A DNA stretch of 19,147 bases from Devosia equisanguinis (GTDB lineage: Bacteria; Pseudomonadota; Alphaproteobacteria; Rhizobiales; Devosiaceae). Positions 1-7,079 of the stretch are shown here, in pieces. Both the position numbers and the translations under genes were made by a program. The stretch spans positions 1-19,147 of the forward strand of contig CAMDAL010000021.1 of assembly GCA_945888565.1 (NCBI GenBank). Direction: 5' to 3'. The stretch's first letter is position 1. Every line of letters begins with the position of its first letter. The notes below the pieces were generated by a model. The model did no database searches and had not been told where the DNA came from. It was given only the letters and a program-made list of their open reading frames with translations.

Positions 1-1
1 T

Positions 2-913
2 TTCCTGAAGTTGGTGGCTACCGCCGACTCCGACTTTGGCCCTGCCAAGGCAGTGCTCAAGCTGACGTTTGATGACTCGGACGCCAACGAGAATCTCGCT
101 GTTGACGAGGCATACGTTGCAATCGGCGACTCGACCGTGATCATGGCCGGTCTCAAGGGTTCGGTCTTCAACAATGGCGATGACGAACCGCTGAACTTCC
201 TCGGTCTGTTCGGCTCCGAGATTGCTGATACTGGCGTCAGCCCCGAGGTTGGTGTCGCCGATGGTGGCCATGTGATCCAGGTTGTTGCCGATCTCGGCAA
301 CGGCGTGTCGGTCAGCGGTGGTCTTGAGGACCTCCACGACGATGGTACCGCGGTTGGCGTGATCGCCTACAAGGGCGACGGCTTGTCGGCTCACGCCAGC
401 TTCAAGGCCGGTGACATTCTCGATGGAAACATCGATGACTGGGCGGTTCACGCTGGTTTCGCCGGAACCTTCGATAATTTCAAGGTTGTCGCCGCTGGTG
501 CGTTCGACTCGAACGACTACTGGAACGTCCTCGCTTCGGCCTCGGCCACTTTCGACATGTTCGAACTCGCCGTTTCAGGTGAAGCGACTTCGGAAGACGA
601 GTGGGGCGTTGGTGCGTCCATCGGTGCCAGTGTCTCCGAAGGCGTGAAGCTGAACCTCGGCGGCCGTATGCTCGAAGAGAACGACACCGACCAGATCTAC
701 CAGGTTGCGGCTCAGGTCGTAGCTGAAGTCACCGAGTCGATCACCCTTACCGGCGAAGTCGGTTACGTCGACGAAGAGGGCGACGACCTGTTCTACGGCT
801 CGGGCAAGCTTGCCTGGGCTCCGGGCGGCGACTTCACCTCGTCGGTCAAGGCCACCGTCAACTCGAACGACGCTTACAAGATCGAGACCGAGTTCAAGAA
901 GACCTTCCAGTAA
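2..913 (+). CDS. Alphaproteobacterial outer-membrane porin, 5' partial
   Basis: This is the C-terminal about 300 residues of a beta-barrel porin (Porin_2-like, alphaproteobacterial), which would form a general diffusion channel in the outer membrane. The frame is open from the first bases of the window with no stop, so the true start and signal peptide lie upstream. The visible sequence is rich in Asp, Glu, Gly and Ala with alternating hydrophobic residues, as in amphipathic strands. It shows repeated strand-turn patterns such as VSVSGGLEDLHDDGT and the late-strand phrase KLAWAPGGDF typical of this family. It ends in EFKKTFQ, so the aromatic residue expected at the very C-terminus of an outer-membrane beta-signal is penultimate here. 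A strong terminator follows 25 nt downstream, so this is the last gene of its transcript. The family call is from recognition of the sequence pattern; pore specificity cannot be told. Confidence 0.85.
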   Translation, partial: FLKLVATADSDFGPAKAVLKLTFDDSDANENLAVDEAYVAIGDSTVIMAGLKGSVFNNGDDEPLNFLGLFGSEIADTGVSPEVGVADGGHVIQVVADLGNGVSVSGGLEDLHDDGTAVGVIAYKGDGLSAHASFKAGDILDGNIDDWAVHAGFAGTFDNFKVVAAGAFDSNDYWNVLASASATFDMFELAVSGEATSEDEWGVGASIGASVSEGVKLNLGGRMLEENDTDQIYQVAAQVVAEVTESITLTGEVGYVDEEGDDLFYGSGKLAWAPGGDFTSSVKATVNSNDAYKIETEFKKTFQ

Positions 914-937
914 GGTTTTCTGCCTCGAACAGATCGG

Positions 938-970
938 AAAGGCCCGGCTTTGCCGGGCCTTTCTTTTTTC
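938..970 (+). terminator. Rho-independent terminator of the porin gene
   Basis: A perfect 11-bp stem (938-948 paired with 952-962) with a TTT loop is followed by CTTTTTTC. It lies 25 nt after the porin stop codon. The GC-rich stem core and the T tract make it a textbook intrinsic terminator on the + strand. Confidence 0.93.
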
Positions 971-1100
971 CGGGGTCATGTCTGTCGTGAACACGTGAAA
1001 ATGCACAGCCGACAAACAGTTGGCGCACTTTTCCGATTCAACGATTGCCGCTATGGCTCATCGCGGGGCATGGGCGAGCCAGACGATCTGATCCGGGGAA

Positions 1101-4100
1101 ATGATGAGCGGCACAATCCTCAAGTGGGGCATTCCGGCCTTCCTCACCGTAGTTGGTGGAACTGCGGCGGCCGTGCTGACGGCAGGGGCGGCAATCCCTG
1201 TCGATCTCGAGGCCCGCAGCAGGTTGCATCTCGCGGACCCGGCCTACGCCTGGGCCAGCGTCCGCTTCGACGCCCAGGATGCAACGCTCTCCGGCACCGC
1301 GACCACCCAGCAGATGATCGATGACGCCTCGGCGCGGCTCGCCGAAGTGCATGGCGTGCGGGTGGTGGTCTCGAATGTCGTCCTCGCCGAGTACGTCAGC
1401 CCGTTCCCGTTCGTGGCAACGGTGTCCAATGGCCGGCTTGCGCTCTCCGGCGGGCTGCCGGACGAAGCGGCGCGCGCCGAAATCCTCGCCGCTGCCGGGG
1501 AGGGCGCCACCGATTCCCTGCGCCTGATGTCCGGAGCTCCTCACCGCACCACCTGGCTGGCGGCTGCCCGCCTCGTCGTTGACAAGGCGAGGCAACTTGA
1601 TGAAGGCGAAGTCGCCCTCGCCGACCTCAACCTGACGCTTTCCGGCCGTGCGCGATCGAGCGAAGGCTATGAGCAACTGATTGCGCCAGCCGCAGCGCCC
1701 GCCGGGCTTGAACTCGGCTTTGTCGAGGTGCAGCCGCCGCTTGCAGCGCCGTTCGAATGGCACGCGGCGTTCGACGGCACGCGACTGAGCTTGTCTGGCG
1801 TCACTCCGTCTGAGCAACTCGTCGCCGAGCTATCGGCACTGGCTCCGCCCGGCGTGACGGTGGCGACCAGCATGACGCTGGCCTCCGGTGCCCCCGGCCG
1901 TTTCGATGCCAGCGCGAAGCTGCTAGTTGAAAATCTCCTGCAACTTGAGAGCGGTAGCGCCACGATCTCCGACGAAGCCTTAACGCTTGAAGGCGCGCCG
2001 GCCGACCCTGCCGCTGCCGAGATCGTTCGTAGCGCGATGACGCCATCCGGTGCTCAGGTGACACTCGGGGCGCCCGTCATTGCCGAGTACTGGCTGAGTG
2101 CGGAGCGTGGCGACGCCGGCATTGTGCTCGATGGTTTCGTGCCGGATGAAGCGACACGCGATCGGCTTGAGGCGATGGATCAGATCGATGCCTCTGGCCT
2201 CGAGCTTGGTCGCGGCGCGCCGGAGCGCTTCGTGCCCGCCGTGGACTACGTTGTCGAAGTGCTCGGTCGCATGAGCGAAGGCCGCGCCACTATCGACGGT
2301 TCGGTCATCTCCATCGATGGCCGGGCTGCGACCCTGACCGAATATGCAGCGGTGCAGACAAGCCTGCAACTTGGCGCTCCGCAGGGGCTGAATCTCGGCG
2401 CCGTGACCGTCCGGCCTCCCATGGCGACCACGTTCACGTTCGCGGCGGAGAAACCGCTGGACGGTAGCTATGTGTTGTCTGGCTACGTGCCGGGCGAGGA
2501 AGTGCGCGATGCGCTGCTTGGTTCTGTGCCGGGCGGGGCGGAGGATCGCCTGGTGCTGGCCGATGGCAGCCCCGAGAACTTCGCCGACAATGCCGGACGC
2601 GCCCTGGACGTGCTGAATCTGCTCGATTCGGGCAAGGTCAGCTATGATGGCAGCGCCTGGTCGATCACCGGCGCGGTCGATACGCCGCCGAAGGCACTGG
2701 TGGCGCGTCAACGGCTCGATACCGCGGGTCTGCGCGCCGCCGGCTGGAGCTACGAGGTCTCGCTGCCCAAGCCGAAGGCCAAGCCGGCGATTCCGCTCAT
2801 CGACCCTTATGCCTGGCGGGCGCAGAAATCGGCCGATGGATCGCTGCTGATCTCCGGCTTCTCGCCGACCGAGCAGTTCAAGAGCTACGTCGCGGTTCAT
2901 GCCGGGGTTACGGTGACCGACAGCAGTGGCGTTGGCTCTGGTGCGCCGGAGCATTTCATTCGCGATGCGATTGCCGGTCTCGATGCGCTGCTCGCCATGC
3001 AGCAGGGCTCCATCAGCCTTTCCGGCGGCAACTGGATGCTGACCGGCAATGTCGAAAGTGCCTCGGCTCGCCACGCCATCGAGGGTCGCCTGGTCGCAGC
3101 CGCCGACACGGCCGGATGGCATGTGTCCATCCAGGCCGCAGACGCTGCGCCAGTCGTCTCGCCGTTCACATGGTCGGCCAGCAAGTCGGTTGATGGTGCA
3201 TTCAGCCTCGCCGGCTACGTGCCGACAGATGAACTGCGCCGTGCCATCGCCGCCCGGGTCGCGACCGTTGCAACCGACTCGACCCTCGTCGGTTCCGGCG
3301 AGCCGGCGGAGTTTGCCGCCAGCGTGGGCGCCGCGCTTGGCGCCCTGTCGGCGCTGCAAAGCGGGCAGGTCGCCTATGATGGCCGCGGCTGGTCTGTCTC
3401 CGGGCAGCCGCTCTCTCCGGCCGACGCAGAAATCGCCATGACGGCGCTTGCGGCGACGGACGGCTGGACCATCGCGTTGGCCGAACCGGTGCAGACCGCT
3501 CCGGTCGAATCGCCTGTGGTGGAAACACCGGTTGCCGAGACGCCGGTTGATGCCGTCGACGAGCCGGCCGTGGTCGAGCCGCAGGTCGCCGAAGCAACTC
3601 CCGAGCCGGCCACCCCCACCGACGACGTGCCACCTGTCGAACCTGAGGCAACGCCGGAACAGGTGCCTGCCGAGGTCGCCGAGATAGCGCCTCAGCCCGA
3701 GACGCCACCTGCCGCCCCGGTGATCCGCAATTACGTGTTCGATGCGAAAAAGCAGCTCGGCGCGCCGGTGACCCTGGCGGGGACTGTGCCAGCCGATCCT
3801 ATGCGCCGCTTCCTTGCAGTCATCACCGAGACGGAGCCGAGTGAGGCTTTGCAGGTTGGCGGCGACCTGCCGGCCGACTTCATCCCCAATGCCGAGGCCG
3901 GCACGCGGGCGCTGATGCTGCTGGCCGACGGTGAGTTCGGCCTCGACGGCGATACCTGGGTGTTCAGCGGCCGTGCCGGAAACGAAGCGGACCGGCAGGC
4001 GGTGCTGACGGCACTGGCCGTGGCGCCGACGCTCGATCAGTGGGAAACCAGTGTCACCCTGCTGCCGCCACTGCTGGTGTGCGAGCAGAAGGTCGGCGCC

Positions 4101-4439
4101 CTTCAGGCCCGCAACGCTATTCTGTTCGAATCGGGCAGCGCGCGGATCGCCGAGGCTTCGACTGGCGCCATCGACGAGTTGACCGCCTATCTTTCGCTCT
4201 GCCCGGAGGCCTCGGTGAACGTTGAAGGTCACACCGATTCCGACGGCGATGCCGATGCCAACCTCGCCCTTTCGGTGTCGCGCGCCGAGGCGGTTGTCTA
4301 TGCGCTGATCTCGCGCGGCGTTTCGCCCGATCGGCTCTATGCTGTGGGCTACGGCGAGAGCCTGCCCGTCGCCAGCAACGAGACTCGGGCCGGCAAGCAG
4401 GCGAACCGGCGTATCGCATTCACACTGGCTGATGAGTAG
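1101..4439 (+). CDS. Large BON-repeat protein with C-terminal OmpA peptidoglycan-binding domain
   Basis: This 1112-residue envelope protein probably tethers the membrane to peptidoglycan. The N-terminus has Lys followed by a hydrophobic span (about residues 9-32) and then acidic residues, so the bulk should lie in the periplasm; the span may be an anchor or a signal peptide. Seven diverged tandem units follow, starting near residues 100, 216, 327, 442, 567, 687 and 877. Each has an aromatic-W/F-A start, an LSGYVP-like hairpin, a SGAPE-F element and a second G-W-x-I-x-G hairpin, consistent with paired BON-like lobes. A Pro/Glu/Val/Ala linker occupies about 795-873. Residues about 1002-1112 are an OmpA domain; in GHTDSDGD and LSVSRA, Asp1046 and Arg1061 match the diaminopimelate-binding pair with the usual 15-residue spacing. 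The overall design recalls mycobacterial ArfA, but much enlarged. ATG 1104 is an equally possible start and sits better behind GGGGAA (1095-1100). It probably heads an operon with the two genes that follow. Confidence 0.87.
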   Translation: MMSGTILKWGIPAFLTVVGGTAAAVLTAGAAIPVDLEARSRLHLADPAYAWASVRFDAQDATLSGTATTQQMIDDASARLAEVHGVRVVVSNVVLAEYVSPFPFVATVSNGRLALSGGLPDEAARAEILAAAGEGATDSLRLMSGAPHRTTWLAAARLVVDKARQLDEGEVALADLNLTLSGRARSSEGYEQLIAPAAAPAGLELGFVEVQPPLAAPFEWHAAFDGTRLSLSGVTPSEQLVAELSALAPPGVTVATSMTLASGAPGRFDASAKLLVENLLQLESGSATISDEALTLEGAPADPAAAEIVRSAMTPSGAQVTLGAPVIAEYWLSAERGDAGIVLDGFVPDEATRDRLEAMDQIDASGLELGRGAPERFVPAVDYVVEVLGRMSEGRATIDGSVISIDGRAATLTEYAAVQTSLQLGAPQGLNLGAVTVRPPMATTFTFAAEKPLDGSYVLSGYVPGEEVRDALLGSVPGGAEDRLVLADGSPENFADNAGRALDVLNLLDSGKVSYDGSAWSITGAVDTPPKALVARQRLDTAGLRAAGWSYEVSLPKPKAKPAIPLIDPYAWRAQKSADGSLLISGFSPTEQFKSYVAVHAGVTVTDSSGVGSGAPEHFIRDAIAGLDALLAMQQGSISLSGGNWMLTGNVESASARHAIEGRLVAAADTAGWHVSIQAADAAPVVSPFTWSASKSVDGAFSLAGYVPTDELRRAIAARVATVATDSTLVGSGEPAEFAASVGAALGALSALQSGQVAYDGRGWSVSGQPLSPADAEIAMTALAATDGWTIALAEPVQTAPVESPVVETPVAETPVDAVDEPAVVEPQVAEATPEPATPTDDVPPVEPEATPEQVPAEVAEIAPQPETPPAAPVIRNYVFDAKKQLGAPVTLAGTVPADPMRRFLAVITETEPSEALQVGGDLPADFIPNAEAGTRALMLLADGEFGLDGDTWVFSGRAGNEADRQAVLTALAVAPTLDQWETSVTLLPPLLVCEQKVGALQARNAILFESGSARIAEASTGAIDELTAYLSLCPEASVNVEGHTDSDGDADANLALSVSRAEAVVYALISRGVSPDRLYAVGYGESLPVASNETRAGKQANRRIAFTLADE

Positions 4440-4448
4440 CAGGCTCGC

Positions 4449-4562
4449 ATGAACCTGGATTGGATCACCTATCTGGTCGAAGTCTACTGGCCCTTCCTGG
4501 GAGGCGCCCTGCTTGTGGGGTTGCTCACCGGCTGGCTCTCCGTGTCGAAGCGGAAGGGGTGA
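4449..4562 (+). CDS. 37-residue single-span membrane protein
   Basis: A short gene fills the space between its two larger neighbours, starting 9 nt after the OmpA-like gene and ending 3 nt before the next start. The product begins MNLDWITYLVEVYW, has a hydrophobic span about residues 14-32 (PFLGGALLVGLLTGWL) and ends VSKRKG. The acidic N-terminus and the basic C-terminus predict N-out/C-in topology. No family is recognised. Tight packing, ATG start and a plausible membrane helix support a real gene; the upstream ribosome-binding site is weak, so translation may be coupled to the gene before it. It could be a small subunit or assembly factor for its neighbours, but that is inference from position only. 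Confidence 0.7.
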   Translation: MNLDWITYLVEVYWPFLGGALLVGLLTGWLSVSKRKG

Positions 4563-4565
4563 GGC

Positions 4566-6071
4566 ATGACCAATCCCGTGCATCTTCTCTCCGTCGCGGC
4601 ACTCCTGCTGGTCGCTTTCCTGGTGGGTGGCGTGATCGGCAGCGTCGCCCGCATGATCGCCCTGCGGCAGCAGCAGAAGCCATCCACAGTCCCTGTGGCT
4701 CAAGCTGAAGTGGTGCCGGCCGCTGCGCCGCTCGTGGCTGCGCCAGTCATCGCGCCGCTGCCTGTTGCCGCGGCTCCGCTGGTGCCGGAGCCAGCCCAGA
4801 TTCCGGTGCCCGATTTCGCTGCCACGCTGATTGCGCTAGCGGACGAGAAGCCACCGGCCGGTTTCCTGGCACCGATCGCTCCGGCACCCGCTCCCGCTGC
4901 TCCGGTGTCGCCTGCAACCGTTATACTCGCGGTTCCGGTAGTTGCTCCATCCCCCACCGCGTCCGAGCCGATGCAACCGGCCCATGTCGCCGGCGAGACG
5001 ACTTCGGGCGTCCACGTTGCTGCGCCACGTCACGATGCTCCGCCCGTGCCGGTCGAGCCGGTGGAAACGATCAGCAACCGCACGGCCGAGGTCATTCCGT
5101 TTCCGTCCAACCCGGTGGAGCCGCCACCGGCGAGCCCGCCGAGCGATATTGTGGTCGGTGGCGAGACGGTCGTCATTGTCGACGCCTCCGACCTTGCGCC
5201 AGCGGAACCGGCTGTCGCGATCCCGGTGGCGAAAGAGGCCGAGCCGTCCCCGCGTGACCCTAACGAAGACAGGTTCGTGTTCGTGCGCGCCGACGAGCCG
5301 CGCGAGGTGGTACCGGCTACGGTGACCAGGCCGACTTCGGACACCATCCCGATCCCCGCCTTTGCCGCAAACGCTCCGGTGGGGGCCGTGCTCGCCGCCG
5401 CGCTGCCCGTGCCGGAAGTCGTTTCATCCGCGCCAGTTGTTCAGGATCGACCGGACTCGACCGACGCGCCGACGCAAGAACCCGAGCCAAGTGCGGTCGC
5501 CGAACCAATTGAGCCGCCTGCCGCCGACGTGTCGGCTGAGCCAGCGGCAGTCGAGGCCGTTTCGGCGCCAGAGCCGCAGGTCGAACCGATGCCCGCCACG
5601 GTCGCCGAGCCGCTGGACGAGGATGCGGCGATGCGCGCCATCGAAGGCAACTGGAGCCCGCGGCGAGCGCCGCCGAAGCGCGTAGCGCCCGAAGGCGCCA
5701 ACCAGGCTGTTGCGGCCTCGGCACGTGCCGTTACTGCAGCGCGCCGCACGGCCGAGGCAGTCGTCGCCGAAGCGAAGGTGGTGGTCGCCGAAGCGAAGGC
5801 AGAAGCGGGCCGTCCCGTCGGGCTCGACGCACCGCGTGATGGCCGCAAGGACGAACTCACCCACATCATCGGCGTGCTGCCCGTCATCGAGACAGCGTTC
5901 AACAAGCTCGGCATCTATCACTTCGACCAGGTGGGCGCGCTGACCGACGAGAATATCGGTTGGATCGAGGGCCATCTCGGGGTGCCGGGGCGCATCGCAC
6001 GCGAGTTGTGGCGCGAGCAGGCACGGGAACTCTCGGCTGTGCTGAAGCCAAGGCGAGCGGCCGAGAAGTAG
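4566..6071 (+). CDS. Membrane-anchored Pro/Ala/Val-rich protein with NuoE/L21-tail-like C-terminal domain
   Basis: This is a 501-residue protein of unknown function. Residues about 7-30 form one membrane helix with no charge before it and R-x5-R-x4-K just after it, predicting a cytoplasmic C-terminus. Residues about 38-375 are low-complexity (Pro, Ala, Val, Glu) and probably disordered. An Ala-rich, probably helical stretch at about 381-415 contains a duplicated heptad (VVAEAKV, VVAEAKA). The last folded part, about 428-495, reads ELTHIIGVLPVIE, LGIYHFDQV, IGWIEGHLGVPGRI and ELWREQA. It matches the pattern of the helix-hairpin-helix-like extension on Rhizobiales NuoE and some L21 proteins (ISGVGPKIE, GIFTFAQIA, FKGRIERDNWVKQA), except that the GVGP hairpin is GVLP here. 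GGAAGGGG before the ATG gives a good ribosome-binding site inside the end of the small gene. Automated pipelines may mislabel it as a NADH dehydrogenase subunit; it has no NuoE catalytic part. Confidence 0.78.
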   Translation: MTNPVHLLSVAALLLVAFLVGGVIGSVARMIALRQQQKPSTVPVAQAEVVPAAAPLVAAPVIAPLPVAAAPLVPEPAQIPVPDFAATLIALADEKPPAGFLAPIAPAPAPAAPVSPATVILAVPVVAPSPTASEPMQPAHVAGETTSGVHVAAPRHDAPPVPVEPVETISNRTAEVIPFPSNPVEPPPASPPSDIVVGGETVVIVDASDLAPAEPAVAIPVAKEAEPSPRDPNEDRFVFVRADEPREVVPATVTRPTSDTIPIPAFAANAPVGAVLAAALPVPEVVSSAPVVQDRPDSTDAPTQEPEPSAVAEPIEPPAADVSAEPAAVEAVSAPEPQVEPMPATVAEPLDEDAAMRAIEGNWSPRRAPPKRVAPEGANQAVAASARAVTAARRTAEAVVAEAKVVVAEAKAEAGRPVGLDAPRDGRKDELTHIIGVLPVIETAFNKLGIYHFDQVGALTDENIGWIEGHLGVPGRIARELWREQARELSAVLKPRRAAEK

Positions 6072-6077
6072 TCGGGT

Positions 6078-7028
6078 TCAGGCGGCGCGCGGCGTCTTGC
6101 GCTTCGTCAGCTTGCGGACGAATTCTGCGATCGGTTCGACGTCTTCCTGCGTGTTGAGGAGGGCAGGGGAGCCCTGTCCCTCGATAATGTAGCCGTCGGC
6201 ATCACGCCGCCGCCGCATCATTTCCTCGAACGTCTCGCGGCGCAGTTGCTCGGTCAGTTGCGTGCGCATCAGCATCAGCGGGGCGGTGCGTAGCGCATCG
6301 TACATCGGCCATTGCGGCACCAGCACGTCGTCGTGCTCGAACGTTTCGAGCATCTTTGCCAGGTGCGGATCGAACAGGCCCCGGACCTTGCCGCGCTTGT
6401 CGAGGTAGTGGGTGCGCGCTGCCAGCGCATCGAGCAGGCTTTCCGGCGCGGCCGGATAGTCGGTGGCCAGCATCCGGCGCAGCATGGTGCGGAACCCCGC
6501 TTCGCTGCGCGGACCCTCCAGATCCTTGAGGTTATTGCGCAGCCGCACCAGCCCGCGGGGGTCGGACACCGGGCCGGCATCGACCAGCACGGCACCGGCC
6601 ACGAGGTTCGGCCGATCGGCGGCGAAAGCCATCGCAACCTGCCCGCCATAGCCCTGGCCGAGCAGGATCACGCTATCAAGCGCCAGGGCCGCGGCGATCT
6701 GGACCAGGTCGGCGGCATCGATGGTGGAAATGTAGAGCCGCTTGTCGATGCGATCCAAGGATCGACCGCGACCCTTCAGGTCGACAAGGACCACCGGCCA
6801 GTCCTCGCCGAGCCGGCGGCGGAGGTGCTGCGTGAACTCGGCGAAATCCGCCATGTTGCGATGGTAGCCGGGGATGCAGAGCAGCGGCGTACGCCCTGCG
6901 GCCAGCCGCCCGGCGACGTGCACCGCCATGGCCTCGCTGGCCGGCCCGACGCTGTAGTGCGTCACCGGCAGGTTGGCGAAAGCCCGATAGTCGTCGGGCA
7001 CGCTGCGCTGCTGCGAAAGGCCGAACAT
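6078..7028 (-). CDS. Alpha/beta-hydrolase-fold protein, apparently without catalytic triad
   Basis: This 316-residue protein has the alpha/beta-hydrolase fold: the oxyanion-loop region LLCIPGYHRN (49-58), the strand-3/4 phrase VVLVDLKGRGRS (79-90), the nucleophile-elbow region ILLGQGYGGQVA (121-132), a helical cap (about 155-245) and the closing phrase GQGSPALL (284-291). The elbow G-x-S-x-G reads G124-Q-G126-Y-G128, so the Ser nucleophile is Gly. The late G-x-G-H-x-P motif has Ser287 at the His position, and the usual Asp after the last-but-one strand appears as Glu260. These three changes suggest a non-enzymatic member or a very divergent one. It starts 51 nt after the lytic transglycosylase gene on the same strand and is probably cotranscribed. 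No signal peptide is seen, so it is likely cytoplasmic. A binding or regulatory role is inference. Confidence 0.88.
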   Translation of the reverse strand: MFGLSQQRSVPDDYRAFANLPVTHYSVGPASEAMAVHVAGRLAAGRTPLLCIPGYHRNMADFAEFTQHLRRRLGEDWPVVLVDLKGRGRSLDRIDKRLYISTIDAADLVQIAAALALDSVILLGQGYGGQVAMAFAADRPNLVAGAVLVDAGPVSDPRGLVRLRNNLKDLEGPRSEAGFRTMLRRMLATDYPAAPESLLDALAARTHYLDKRGKVRGLFDPHLAKMLETFEHDDVLVPQWPMYDALRTAPLMLMRTQLTEQLRRETFEEMMRRRRDADGYIIEGQGSPALLNTQEDVEPIAEFVRKLTKRKTPRAA

Positions 7029-7079
7029 GGCTCAGCAGTTACCAGAGCGGCGGCAGAGGGCAAGCGGCAAGCGGGCCGA

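Noticed and set aside
1980..4703. A 907-residue open frame on the complementary strand through the BON/OmpA gene
   Set aside because: Its sequence is Arg/Gly/His-rich with no recognisable motif and lies opposite a gene with clear domains; long antisense frames are expected in high-GC DNA.
5763..5799. CRISPR or other repeat array
   Set aside because: There are only two copies within a coding frame at a 21-nt period, which is explained by a protein heptad; no CRISPR array or cas gene is seen in the window.
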